The position numbers were made by a program, and so were the translations under genes. A stretch of 64,000 bases of DNA, taken from the NCBI GenBank assembly GCA_001910725.1, contig MJGA01000001.1:2232001-2296000 (forward strand). The letters are read 5' to 3'. The notes below the pieces were generated by a model. That model was not told the origin of the DNA. It searched no databases and was given only the letters and a program-made list of their open reading frames with translations. This DNA comes from Phanerodontia chrysosporium (taxonomy: Eukaryota; Basidiomycota; Agaricomycetes; Polyporales; Phanerochaetaceae). Below are positions 1-12,639 of the stretch, one piece after another. Positions within the stretch are counted from its first letter, which is position 1, and every line of letters starts with the position of its first letter.

Positions 1-3000
1 GGAGGTAGAATATGGCGTGGGCCTTGACTTCTCGGAATGTCATACTAACACAGAATCGGATTAGTATCCTGATTCGCAGGTACGAAGATAGACTTACGCT
101 CGAATGTCCTCCAACCGATAAGCGTCATCGGTAAGGGTTGTCGACGGCATCCGGCGCTGCTGCTTGTACTGTTCGCGCTCCATCTCTTCTAGAATGGCTT
201 CCCAAGCCAGTTCGTGCTCGTCGTTCACGGGCTGCATCAAAGACTCGACCAGATCCTTGGCGGGTTGCACGCGCAGAATGGCGAGAACAGCGCGTTTTGC
301 CTGCACCCATATGGCCTTCTCATTGGCGCTTGGGTCTAGTCGCGGTTTAGGATGGCGAGAAGGAATGAACAGAGCACCACTCACCCTTGACATGGGCAAA
401 ACGATTGGTCAACTGCAGCTCTATTGCAGCATCGCGTGCGTCGTGCAGTTCATCGTTACCGAGATGAGGCACACCGTCTAGCTCATGTAAGATGACAGCA
501 AGTGTATCCTCCCGCCCCGAAGCCTAACCAAACCTCAGCAAGGTACCGCTGTAAAATTGTATGGACATACCAAGTCGCCCAAATGTTGCGACAGAAGCGT
601 ATGCATAGCATACACTTCGTTTGGCGAAATGTATATTGACTTCGGCTGTACGGTAGCGTCTAGGAACTCGTGGGCGTGGTAATGAGTCTCCGCATCAGGG
701 ACATTCGAGACTGTCAAAGGGCATACATGAGCAACAGAAACAGGTTGCAAGATCCGGAATCCCAACCTTCAAACAACCAGGTTGTCATTTGCTGGATGGC
801 ATTCCTGACATAGTCATTCACAGGAATGTAGTGAGGATTCTCGTCGCCAAACTCGAGACCACTCGTGATCTGGGTGAGCATTCGAGAGATCTGCGCAAGA
901 TTCTTCCGTGTCTCGACATTGATAGTCTCCTTCACGATGTCGAAGGTCTCCGGTGTCCTGTCCATAGCTGTAGAGCGCTGCTGATACGACTGTGAAATGA
1001 TGCACTCACATGATGGCTGGATTGATATAACGGTAGTATACCAATCGTGCAACGCAAGCAGCGTAGACCTCGTCTGGAACGTTAGGGAACCGCTCCTACA
1101 TGCAACCAATTCTTCAGCAATAGTTGGCATATTTGGGTCCTTACGACATACCTTCAATGTGATAAGGGTCTCTCGGGCGATGTATCGCATGCCATAGGGC
1201 ATTCGAGCGGTTGACTGGGTCAGTGCCGTAACAAAGACATCAGTCCACCATTGCAGCAACTGTAGGTCTAAAACGACTAGTCAGCACCAGAGACCGCGTT
1301 CAGATGAAGGCGACATACGTCGAATATACTCCGCGCGGGTGTCGGGATCCTGCAGCGCTTCACGGAACGGGATGTTCTTGGGCAAGTTGCTTGGCTGCCC
1401 TGTCCGAGTTTCAAGGAGGTCGATCTTGTTCCGATAGATCTAATACTATCTCAGGGCCACCATTAAGCTCATGAATAGATGTGCATACGATGCTTGGATC
1501 CGTTTCGAGGTCAATCTCTTCGGCAGAATCCACCAGATCTGTGATCGCAGTTTGCAGAGTCTCCCGAACGTATACCGTTTGCTTGGGTCGGATGTAAGGG
1601 ACAACGAGGCTGACAAACATAGGATGCCCTTTGATCACGTCCTCGATGGTTTCTGCAGTCTTGATCTCCTCGTGAATCGCAGTCTATTACAATCGTCAGC
1701 ATCAACAGCACAAAGTCAGCTGCGAGCTAGGCACCTGGAAGAGCTTGAGCAGCAGGTAGTCTTCCCGACGGTCCTGCCCGTAACCGAAGAGCGTGAGCGT
1801 AACGCGTTCGACAAGCTTGCGGTTCTTCTCAAGGCCCTTGTCGGCAGTGATCAGAGTGAACAAACGGGACAGGTATTCTGGCTTGGTCTGCAGAAGGTAA
1901 AACAGCTGCTGATAGAGCTCCAACTTTCGCTTGGCAGCATGGTCCAGAGTGCTTGGACCAGCGAACGGGTCTCCATGAGCAGCGAGGACAGATGCCCGAG
2001 CCGCGTGAGCTGCAGCGCTCTCCGCTCCGTGCCTTCGACGTGCTTTGATGAGTTCCTCAAAGCTCTTGACGTTCTGCACGACGAGTGCAATCTTGACATC
2101 CAAATCATCTACCTCAGCCTCCAGAGCCTGATTCTCTCGGATGCGCTTGACAACCTCATGTCGGAGACGCTCGAGTTTAAGTTCCTCCTGGAAATCTGCC
2201 TCGGAGTTGTCGAGAAGATGTACGAAGTTCTTGATGGTATCGACCGTGACATTCGTACCCAGTGTAAGCTGGCGGTACTGCTCACGCGTCTCCTTCGCGC
2301 GAAAGAGCGACTGAATCTGGATGACTTTATCCAGGTTCTCGCGATAGTGCCGTATCTTGGCCTGGAACTTCCGCCGTTGCATGACGCCGCGTAGCATCGC
2401 CTGCAGGATCGTAGCAGCAGGGTGGCAACGATACAGGTAGTCGCGCCACGCGTAGTATTCCATGCGAACAAGAGCACCGCGTACATGGGCTTGGAAGCCA
2501 ACGACGTCGGGTTCCACGAACTCCAGTTGCTTGTTTGTCTCCTGGTGTTTCTTCCGCGCCAGAGCTGCGCGTGCGAGGGCCTGCAGATTACCAACAGCCT
2601 TGACGACGGTGACTTGGGACATGGCCTGCCTCATCGCCTTGTGCTTCCTGCGCACCAGAATCCACGCGCGGCGGCCTGGAATGCGACAACGTAAGGGGTC
2701 GCCCTCCGCAGACCGCGGATGAGAGTCAGAAGACGCTTTCGCGCTAGGAAGGTCCGGACGGCAGCCTGAATGCGTACGACGACATCAGTGGCATCGTCCA
2801 GTTTGGCCAGTTGTGCACCAATGCGGCGTCGAATGAGGACACCTCGTGCCTGAGCTTGAAGAGCGACGTAGATGTCCTGGAACTGATCAATGTATGCCAG
2901 CTCATAGCCAATCCTGCGCCTCGCTAGTACTCCACGAGCGTGGGCCTGGAGTTGTACGATAGACTTGAACACCACAGGGGCACCAAACGTCTTCTTCACC

Positions 3001-5618
3001 TCGTTATGTGTCCTCCTGGCTAGGCGAGCACGAGCAAACGCTTGCAGCTTGACGACTGCTGGTCGACAGCTTCGCATTGCGGCTAGAAGTTGGTGTAGCT
3101 TCCGACGCTGAATGACGCCCCGCGCCTGAGCTTGGATCTTGACGATGTCTCGAACCGAGCCTTTTACCCGTCGCAGGTGGGTGGACCATTCGCGACGAAC
3201 AAGTGCCGCGCGGGCATGCGCCTGGAGAGCGACTGCCCAGTCCTCGAGATTCGCATGCTCTTCTCGCTCATGGACCAAATGAGAGCGAGCAAGATATCCT
3301 CGAGCCAAAGCTGCAACTTGGGAACGTAGCGCTCTGCAAGCTTAATACGACCCTGTTGGGTGGCCAAGGCCTTCCGGGCGAGAAATGCTCTCGCAACTGA
3401 TTGGCAAGCCACGATAGAACTCTCGTTCTCGCGAAGCAACCGCTCACGCCCTGTAAGGATCACATGAGGGGGAGCATTACAAAGAAAATCGCAACATACG
3501 TTCGTATTCGGTCTCCTCTTCCTCTTCGGGCTCTTCGTTGATCTCCTTCGCAAGCTCACGCTTGACGCCCGCGAAGTTGGGCATGGCCACCCCAGAGTCC
3601 TTGAGGCCCTTGTGCGTCTTCTGTAATTGATCGTCTGAGAATTGCAGATGGCCAACGAGATCCCCGATACGCTGAGCCAGCCCACGGCGTGCAAGCAGAT
3701 GACTGTTACCAAACGGCGTTAGCGTCGGGAGTTGTAAGATATAGATGCTAACGGACCTGAGCGCATGGATGCAGTAAATGACCTTTGGAAAGTTCTTCTT
3801 TTCATACAGGTCTGTCAACTCGAAGATGAAACTCTGAAACAACGAAATCAATACACTTGTGCCACAGCCATGAACAACAGACGTACCTCGGGAAGTCCCA
3901 CATGTCGCACAAAGTTGAAGAAAATATTGATGTTATCGGAATGCCGAAAGTCAAGTTTCGGTGCCTACGCCACGCGTTCAAGACAAAATCACAACGCTCA
4001 CAAAGAGACGTACCTCGTATATGCGGCGTACCACCGCCTCTCCCTGGAACACGCGTACGAGCTTGGCGAGCACGACACCGTCGCGCATCCGCTCTTCCAT
4101 CTCAACGATATCGAACGGCAGTTCTTCTTCAAGGCATCCTTCGATCCACTGCTTCGCCTCGCCAATGTGACAGAGATACTCATACGCCTGTAACAGGTGC
4201 CGTTGTACGTCTGCCCAAAGCCCTCTTGTCCACCGCGTCGTAGTCTTTGCTTTAGGAAGGGGCGCTGCTGCAGCTGCAGCGACCGCAGGCGTCATGTCGC
4301 GCGAGAGGCGGAGCCGGCCACGCATGCCTGCAACGTCCTCTCCTTCGCCGACTCCAAACGATTGGTCTCGCGGCGTGCGAGGCTCGCTGAAGGAGACTCG
4401 TTTGCGTTCGCGTGTCTCGCTCTGCGCACGACGCACACGGTCTGTACGTCGAAGTGAGACTTCTGGCGGAGAGGGGTCCGGTGGCCGTTCTTCATCCTCG
4501 TTCGGCTCATCCTCGAACTCGTCGTTCACCTCTCCGCTAGCAATCCGAGGAAGATGGCGGCCCATCTTCCGGCCTGCCGTCAGGTGCTCAGGCAGTCTCG
4601 AGGCTCGCTGTTGCATGTAGGAACTGCGGAACGGCTTTGGCGACATTACAGATGAGCTGGAGCTCGAGGCAGAACCCAAATTAGAGGAAGCATTTTGCTC
4701 TAGCGGCTCAGGCGTCGTGCGGGCAGTCGTGGTATGCGATCGAGGACGGAAACCAAGGGAGTGTTTATCAGGTGAGGATGTAGAGGAGTACAGGTTCCCA
4801 TATACTGAGCTTGGTCTCCGATGGACATTACTCGTGAATGAAGCGTCCGAGAAGGTCCGTGAGGAAGCAGAGGCTATGGATGAAGACGATGTAGCGTCGG
4901 AGGCCGTTGAAGACCCGGTCGACGTTGGGTCGAGTGCCTCGAGTGCGCGTGCGCGGTGGTACTTGGATATGGCTGGATCGGGCGCATCGTCGTCGCGGAG
5001 GGGCACTGCATAGTGGGTGTAGCGGCGCTCGGAGGCGTCGCGCGGCGCCGAGACGGGGAGGCGGATGCGATGGAGCTCGGAGGCAGATGGGGATATGTCC
5101 GGGCTCTCGATCGTGAGCCCCGTCGTGTTTGGCGAGAGCGGGGCAGCAATGATCGGCTCGGGCACGCTGAATCGCTTCGGCTCGACGGACGGCGCTGTGA
5201 TGATGTCGGGGATGCGTCTGCGAGTCGGCGTGCGTGCGAGGAGGTCCGCGTATTTTGCACGAAAGCTGGCGTCGGAGCCAGGCCCAGTGTCGTCCGTGTG
5301 GGCGTGAGCATCGAACCTGACGGACTCGGGGGACGCGACCTCAGTCTCTGGCACAGTCTCCGTACGCTCCGTACGCAGCCTCTCCGTCTCAAATCGCCCC
5401 TTCACCGCATCCAAGCTCTGGGCGACACGGTGCGTCGGTGTCCAGCGTCTTGTCCCGGTCGGGTTTGTCAGAATGGAATTGGCAGTCTGCGAGCTCGAGC
5501 GCGACAGCGAGCCGGCACGCGACGAGGTGCGCTCGAGAAGCCGCTGCTGGTAAGCGAATGGTGCCCCCGCTGACGGGGTGGGCTTCTGTCCGCCGGATAA
5601 CGAGTGTGCGCGGTCCAT
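1..5618 (-). CDS. IQG1: IQGAP-like Ras GTPase-activating-like scaffold (C-terminus beyond window)
   Basis: Scaffold of the contractile ring that binds actin, calmodulin/myosin light chains and Rho-family GTPases. Reading right to left: a Ser/Pro/Thr-rich, probably disordered N-terminus of about 460 residues; a calponin-homology domain (about 4240-3750, including WTRGLWADVQRHL and APKLDFRHSDNINIFF across introns); about thirteen IQ motifs (3420-2270, e.g. VALQAHARAALVRREW); a coiled linker; a GTPase-activator domain (1690-540, with MPYGMRYIARE and YYRYINPAI); and the start of a RasGAP_C domain (ANEKAIWVQAKRAVLAI, 310-250). At 94 a GTAAGT donor splices to an exon that continues in frame to position 1, so the gene runs off the left edge. 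The start at 5618 is the first ATG of the open exon. Three apparent one-base losses interrupt the frame near 3310, 2658 and 1096. Family assignment is secure; the exon model is approximate. Confidence 0.93.
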
Positions 5619-6031
5619 GGTCGTGAATGTCGTGAGGTCGTGAAAATGATGGGTGTTTCAGTATTTGTAGCTTATGGGTAGGTCATAAACAACGCAGTGT
5701 GGCGACAGAGTCAGGCAGAGCAAAGCTAGCGAGAGACCGCGTGAAGGCGGTCCCGAGGTCGTTCAATGCGGTGAAGGGAGGGTCTTGCTCGACGTCAAGC
5801 CGTAGGGCCGCTCGGACTAGCGCTTACGGTTATCACACAGCATTCGATCGCGACAACCTGGTTTGGGCAACCCACGAACGACCTGACCCCGCAAATACAA
5901 CCCAGGGAACAAACATTGGCATTAATTGTACTGGTCTCTCAACCAGTGCACAATCGTCAGAGTCATACACAGGGTATCGTCGTGATGGAAGCAACAGAAA
6001 CGTTCTATGCTAGGACAAGTGAGTCAAAGGA
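5619..6031. other. Intergenic, upstream of IQGAP gene
   Basis: About 410 bases between the IQGAP start and the stop of the acyl-CoA ligase gene, both on the minus strand. It should hold the IQGAP promoter and the ligase 3' end. I see no gene, repeat or clear motif. Confidence 0.6.
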
Positions 6032-8543
6032 TCACAGCCGCGCGGCGGCTGGTGGTTCCGCCTTGCGCCTTTGCCATTCCTTGGCGGCAAGCTTGCGTAG
6101 CGGAGCTTTGATTATTTTAGCAGAGGGTGTAAGCTCTGTATGGCGATATTAGTCTCAAGCCTGTCGGTCTGCAAAGCTGGGCCTCACCGAATGGTTTGTC
6201 TTGGATTATGACCATCACTGGGACGGCGAAATAAGGTAATCTGGAACTATGAGGGTCAAGGCAGATACTAATATTGTGTGACCTACTCACTTTTCTCTCG
6301 CCAGTTCTAGAAGCTCTGCTTCACGGACTTGACCATGGTATGCTGGCTTTGTTGATACGACAGCTGCCACCAGCTCACCAAGCTTCTCATCGGGTATACC
6401 CACAGCAGCCACCTCAGCAAGGCGTTCATCATGGTAAAGTGCATCCTCGACCATCACCGACGCCTATAAAATACAAGGTAAATGACAAATTCTGGACATT
6501 CCGACGCGTTATACGTACAATATTCTCGCCTCCGCGGATGATCATGTCTTTGACTGGTACAAGGTCAGAAAAGACGCATGGATCCGAGAGGTAATACTCA
6601 CTCCTATCATGTACGTATAGGAAGCCCTCCTCGTCGACACATCCGAGGTCACCGGTGCGGATCCACCCGTCTTTGGTGATTGTCTTTGCCGTCGCAGCTG
6701 TGAACACACGCCTTCAGCACACACATGGCGCCACAAGGCACAGCCTGCACACCTTCGTCTCCCCAGTAGCCTTTCATGATATCTGGACCACGGCTGCGTG
6801 GCGTATCAGCACGTGTCAAGCCTAAACGACCGATCCGCTCACAGCCATATCTCTCCAATCTCGCCTGGCTGCACAGCCACCCCGTTGCGCATGACAATTG
6901 CGTCGTTGACGGGACATGGTCGGCCGCTGTGGCGATTTTAAGCGCTGGAAATATCTGGATGGAATCAATGCTACGCACACGCTTGTGGGCCGCGCCACAT
7001 AGTCTTCTCCGGCGATGCCAACGGCAATAGAGTTTGTTTCTGTCATGCCGTAAGCTTGACTCCTGGGTAAAGCGGACATTGAGCACGCGTACAACACATT
7101 ACACAGAGAAGCACTCACAAGATGGTGTTGGGAAACGTCATTTTTGCCTTGTGCGGCAGCACCTGCGGTGCCGCAGAGCCCCCGAAGAGGAGCGTATCGA
7201 GGACGAGGCTCTCGCCAGCAGCTGCCCTGTCGACGAGATCGGCGACCATCGAGGGGACCCTGACGCGCGCCTCGTAAGTCCGCGGTGCTACTGGATTCAC
7301 AGCCAAGCGACGTACCCGCCCGCAATTCGGACATTCTCAGCCTGGATCAACCTGTCAGGCGCACTGAGCCTCAGCATCGACGTAATGGCCGCACTTAGAC
7401 AAACCTAGCGGCTGCACGACCGGTTAGCACGGTGATCGCATAGTGACGGTACCGCGGAGAACGCACCTTCGGCGGGGTCCCATTTGCGCAGAAGAATAAT
7501 CTTCATGCCCGCAGAGGTAGCAAGCATCTTAGAGGCCAGTGAGTAAGGCTTCAGTGATTCCCACTGCTCACAACGGTGCATACCGACAAACTCGTCAATC
7601 CTGTGACGTGGAAAAATGGCACAGATACCAGCAGCCCTCGCTGGGGGCCAGGAGGTGGCACTGGCACCGTATCACCCCTCCTGAGAGCTGCACGAGCGGC
7701 TGCTGCAGTTGCCTGAAACTCCGCGCTCAGTCATGCTTCCCCGCTACGGGAGGACTGCACCTACATTACGTATATTCGTAAGAAACTGGCGCTGCGTGGA
7801 TAATACTCCCTTTGGCAGCCCTGTGCTGAATGTGTCTCGGCTTGTCAAACGGTCAATGAAGCAGTGAGGTAGTCGTACGTACGTCCCAGAGGTGAAGATC
7901 ACCGTCGCGTTATCCTCGGGGTCAATGTCCGGGTCGTTTGCAAGGAGGTCATCCGTACTGCTGACGGTGGAGCGCATCACCGTCTCCCATGACTCCATAC
8001 CTCCTCGCTTGGAAGTGCGGTCCGAAACGTCAAAGACAACGAAGGCTTCTACCCCTCTGTGGCGTAGCTTTGGCACAGCATGAGCGATACGGTCCGCGCG
8101 CTCGCGATCGACCAGCACCAGCCTGCAGTTGGTATGACCCAAGCAGTGTACCAGCGGCTCGGCCGGCAGCCATCTACAGTCATGGGCGGGTGAGCACGCG
8201 CCGTCCGCAATTGAAACCCTACGCACGCGTTTACAAGAACTGATACGGCGCCCAAGATATGACACGCCCAGAAGGCCACAAGGTACTCCGGAAGATTACG
8301 TGCGCAGATACCGACTCGGTCGCCCTTGCGAATGCCGTACCGCCTGCGGAAGACGGCAGCTGTCTGCAAGGAGCGGCGGTAGATATCGGCGTATGTATGC
8401 CGCTCGGAGCCGAAGACGATGTAAGTCTTGTCGCTGTACTCGGCGGCGGCCCATAGCCAGAAGCTGCGGAGGGACGGCCAGAGGTTCTTGTAGACCCGCT
8501 GCACGACGCCATCTATCAGACGGGTCTCCATTTCATGGGGCAT
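6032..8543 (-). CDS. Acyl-CoA synthetase (AMP-binding enzyme), putative peroxisomal
   Basis: ANL-superfamily ligase that activates a carboxylic acid through an acyl-adenylate to its CoA thioester. Exons on the minus strand give the expected motif order: N-terminal Rossmann-type region ([28 protein letters not shown]), the phosphate-binding loop SGTTGLPKG rebuilt across an intron at about 7885-7826, the YGMTETNS adenylate motif, the [17 protein letters not shown] hinge region and the C-terminal catalytic-lysine segment [17 protein letters not shown]. The last three residues, Ala-Arg-Leu, fit the PTS1 peroxisomal signal, so fatty-acid activation in peroxisomes is inferred. Start at 8543 is an ATG followed directly by the conserved N-terminus. 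The gene has many short introns. The acid substrate cannot be read from sequence; it could equally be an aryl or medium-chain acid. Confidence 0.88.
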
Positions 8544-9671
8544 TCCAGGAGCGCAAAGAATTCTGTCGCCTGTCAGAGGCTTTGAATACAGGGTATGTCA
8601 GTTTACCGGGCGGAGGAGGACGCACATTCATCGAGCGTACGCTTCGGTTCCCAGCCCATATCGTACGACGGTTCCGAGAATTTAGGAGATCAGGTATGAG
8701 GCGGACGCGGTGTTCCCTGACGGAAGGCCTCCCATGATATAGCTGCAGCGGCGAGGGGCAAGACTCCGATTCGAGAGTTGGGATCCAGAAGATGTGACAC
8801 GGGTAACCAGATTTACCTCACGATGAGCTACGGAGCGCGACGGTGCAGCATGCTCGGCTGGGTATAGCAGCGGTGTGAGCCCGAGGGCGTGCAGGGAACA
8901 GGGATAGAAGCCCTGGCGGACGCCTGCATTTCCGTGCCTTGAGGCAGGAGTCCGAGGAGATACGCCCGCTACGATTGACCCGGGGTGGCAGGGCTTGTCG
9001 CGGCCACCTGGCCCATGTCTGATGGAAGCCAATCGCGAAACGATGGCCCTGGACCGCAGGCCAGCAATCCTCGCGGCGATGTCGGTCCTGCTCGGAGCTG
9101 TTCGTTAACCTCGTCATGCTGCGGCGTCGCTCTGCTGTCCCTGCAAGCCACAGGGACTGCGAGTGCTGGCAGAGCGGTGGGTGCAATGCATGATCCTCGG
9201 TGGTGGAAGAAGCGGGGTCGGACGCTAGCGCTAGCAGAGTTTCCTAGTTGCACCTGCCGGATTCGAACACCCGTGCTTTTTCGGGCGTCTAGCGTCTGCC
9301 GACCGGCCGGCATGTCGGACCCCGTGGGACAGCGAGAGCGCCAAGCGTGTTCTTGTCCTCGAACTCGGCCATGGCCTCCAACCTCGACTCTCTCGTCTGT
9401 TCGCTCGTACCGCAGGCAAGGCATGATCAGAACCTCAGAGACGATCTTGTTGCACATTGCTCGGAAATTATAAATAGGTAAACTATTTATCACTCTGTTG
9501 CGCCCGTGGTACGCGTCTCGCTTGGTACGCGTCCAGGGTAAGAAGGCGTGTCTGAAACCGTGCCAAAGCCATATAGGTCAGAGCAATGAACCAGACATCG
9601 GCCAATTGGCCGATTCTATTAAGCGGCACCGTTAGTAATATCTGCTACTTTCCGCACGTCCAGGCTAACAC
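8544..9671. other. Intergenic between divergent ligase and GCP2 genes
   Basis: About 1.1 kb serving two diverging genes. Open frames on both strands (for example 8985-9473 plus and 8969-9493 minus) show no recognisable domain and overlap each other, so I do not call them. An AT-rich stretch lies at about 9465-9490. A T-arm-like string near 9257-9275 on the minus strand does not fold into a tRNA. Confidence 0.5.
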
Positions 9672-12639
9672 ATGTCACCAGTATTGCGAACATCTCCGAA
9701 TGGCGTGCCCGCCTTGCGGTTCTCGAACCTATTGGCGCGCCTACTCGAGCAGGTGAGTAAGCCAATCTGTCTCTGTTATGAAATTATACCTATTGTACGC
9801 AGCCAGTGTTGTCCAGGAAACATGCCTCCCTATCGTTTCTGCACGCGCTGGGAGCGACCCCCGCACCGTCGGCGCGAAGCCCAGCAGCCCTGCCTGCATT
9901 GACATTGCCTCCTCAACCGCGACCTCAATCGCGCTTGAGGTCAGCAACGTCCACTCCGGCCCAATCAGCCCCTCCGCCCGGGCGACCGAAAGGCAAGTCA
10001 AGGGCGGAGATCCTCCGGGAGTACCGGGCAAAGATCGGTTAGAGCACAGCATCTCTTTGTTCAGGCTGACCTCTGATCTCTCGGAAAGACCGCCAGCATC
10101 TTCCGGAGAGTCTACTTCTGCGTGATACCCTCTATCTGTTGCAGGGAATCTCAGGGAAACATGTTCAGTTCGCATCCATCAAAGACCCCGAATCCAACCA
10201 ATTAGTCTTCAAAGACGATTCAGTAAGTCATCTGACGGCGCACATATTTGTCTAGTAACATCTCTCCCGTTCCTAGCGCTACATTATACCCCCGCCCACC
10301 AGGGCGTTAATTCACCGGTTGGCCGAAGTCGGTTATCTCTACATTCGGGTCGATTCCTTCGTGCGCGAACGAGAGGGGAAGGCGGGAATTGGGATGATAG
10401 AGCAGAGTCTATGTCATCATCTGCAATCGCAGCTCACCGAGTACTACAGGCTTATCGCAGTCCTCGAGTCGCAGATGTCCGCTAGCCAGAGCTCCGAGGA
10501 CATTGCGGACGGCGAAGCGGGGCAAAGTCTCCGTGAAGAGGAGACGGGGCTAACACTGAAACGGCTAGACGTGTGGATACAAGAATGGCGGCTCCGGATG
10601 CGGATGATGAGTGTCTGCGTCGAGGGCGCCCGAGGTTCGCAACCTCTCGGACAGGTCCACATGCACGCACGCTCACCGCTCCGTATTCCGCAGACACGCA
10701 CGGCGGCGCGCTAGTGAACCTCATCCACGGCTACACTGACAACGGCGATCCCTTTGTACGCAAATTTACGGACCAGCTGCTCGAAGAGGTACGCCTCCCC
10801 GAGCCTCCGAGCCTAATATCGGGAAAACTGATACGTGGCCGCGTCAGGTGTCGAAACCCTTTTTCGCAACGCTGCACAAGTGGCTCTTCTCGGGCGAGCT
10901 CAACGACCCGTTTTCCGAGTTCTTTGTTTCCGTCGATCCCGAGCTAGCGCACCTGCAGTACGTGCAGCAATCGTCCAGCGGCCAACTCGCCGGTGATGGT
11001 GGTTTCGGCGGCGAGACGGAAGACATGGGCGAGAGGGAGGTCGGGCTCAAGTTGTGGGAAGGCAAGTATCAGTTCAGAAAGGAGATGTTGCCCTCTTTCG
11101 TCGGTGAAGCATTCGGACGCAAGGTTTGTCTTTTGCGGATGTCCTTCTAGCCGCACCGCTGAAGCGCCTCAGATTTTCTCGACTGGGAAAAGTCTAAACT
11201 TTATCCGATATAGTTGCCAAGATAGCGACTGGGTCGCCACACGTGAGAAGCTCAGCAATACCGGTGGCAGTAAGTCTTGGTCCGCACCGTGTCCTCTTCG
11301 GCGATGTTCACCTCTTGGCCTAGCGCTGCAGTACAGTGATATCGCTGGTCTTGAGCACTCCATCGACACCGCGTACCAGATTGCGAGCCGCCGCTTGTTC
11401 GATATCTTCTTTGAGAAGTACGGACTTTTGCATCACCTCCGCGCCCTGAAGCAATATCTGCTGCTTGGCCATGGCGACTTTGCGGACCAGCTCATGGAGT
11501 CTCTCGCGTGAGTCGCCTGACGCGCTGTTACGTGCCATGAATTGCACTGACGTTCGCTTCTGCAGTCCCAACCTTGCGAGGCCGGCGAACACATTGTACC
11601 GCCACAACCTCACCGCGACGCTCGAGACCGCGATCCGGCAGTCGAGCGCGCAGTACGATCCGCCGGACGTGCTGCGACGACTCGACGCACGAATGCTCGA
11701 GTACTCGCATGGCGAGATAGGCTGGGATGTGTTCACGCTCGAGTACAAGGTCGACGCGCCGCTCGATACAGTCATTGATGCAGACGCGATGGTTAAATAC
11801 CTTAAACTCTTCAACCACCTCTGGAAGATCAAACGCATCGAAAGTGCGCTGAGCAAAGGTTGGATGCGCATCGCAGGTGGCGCGCGGACGTTCCTGCGTC
11901 TACCCGGTTCGTGGAGCAATGGCTCTCACTCCATGTTCTGACTGACGTACTGGCTGAACAGAACTGAACCATGAATGGCACAAGGTCCGCATTGTTATGG
12001 CGGAAATGATACACTTTGTGCGGCAGATGGCTGCGTACTGCCAGCTCGAGGTGATAGAGTGCTCGTGGAAGGTCCTGCTCGAGTTCGTGAGCAAGAAAGA
12101 AGGCGACCTCGACGCACTCATCGCTGCACACCGCGCGTACCTCGACCGCATGGTCAAGAAGGTGCTCCTACTCAGTCCCAAGGCTGGCCGCGAGGAGAAC
12201 CTCCTCAATCAGGTCCGCGAGCTCTTCACGACGATTCTTCAGTTCCGCGAGGCTACGGTATATTCTTCTCTCCAAGAATACCAGTGGTTTACTCAACACA
12301 CACGCAGGACGACTTCTACAACTTCTGCCTCAGCGAGTCGGCACGGCGTGACACCGCCCGAGACTATGAGCGAGTACGTGTGCCTGCCGTCGCCCAGAAC
12401 GTGCAGCTTACAGACTCTAACAGGGTATCTATACCGGCGCGCTGCGCGAGGGGCGACCAGAGGCGCTCCCCGACATCCTCGAGCGCATACACGAGTATGG
12501 CGGGGCGTTCTCAGAGCGGGTACAGGCCGCAGTGCAGGGTCTGCAGAGCCACGCGGACCTTGACTGTCGCTTTCTCGGCGTACGACTGTCGTTCTCGGAC
12601 TTCTACCGGTCGCGTCGGGAGACGCAAGCAAAAGCTTGA
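9672..12639 (+). CDS. GCP2: Gamma-tubulin complex component 2 (Spc97/Alp4 type)
   Basis: Subunit of the gamma-tubulin small complex that nucleates microtubules at spindle pole bodies. The exons give a complete GCP fold. The N-terminal part has the segment ending AEILREYRAKI, spliced over a 51-base intron (about 10038-10088) to DRQHLPESLLLRDTLYLLQG. The GRIP1 region follows (IIPPPTRALIHRLAEVGYLY, LVNLIHGYTDNGDPFV, KPFFATLHKWLFSGEL), then the gamma-tubulin-binding GRIP2 region (YNAAYQIASRRL-like segment near 11370, HLRALKQYLLLGHGDF, YLKLFNHLWKIKRIE, EMIHFVRQMAAYCQLEVIE). The ATG at 9672 opens an exon that splices in frame to PVLSRKHASL. The stop is at 12637-12639. GCP2 rather than GCP3 is chosen from the LLLRDTLYLLQG and STGKSLNFIR contexts. 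Confidence 0.92.

Noticed and set aside
1471..2394. 307-codon open frame on the plus strand
   Set aside because: Lies wholly antisense to conserved IQGAP coding sequence; codon constraint on the other strand explains it.
9240..9380. Possible tRNA on the minus strand (GTTCGAATCC-like T-loop near 9257-9275)
   Set aside because: The T-stem does not pair beyond one or two bases, no 5' acceptor strand matching the 3' end is found within 130 bases, and no anticodon arm forms.
8985..9493. Overlapping 162- and 174-codon open frames on opposite strands
   Set aside because: Mutually antisense, no domain, and located in the promoter region between two divergent genes.
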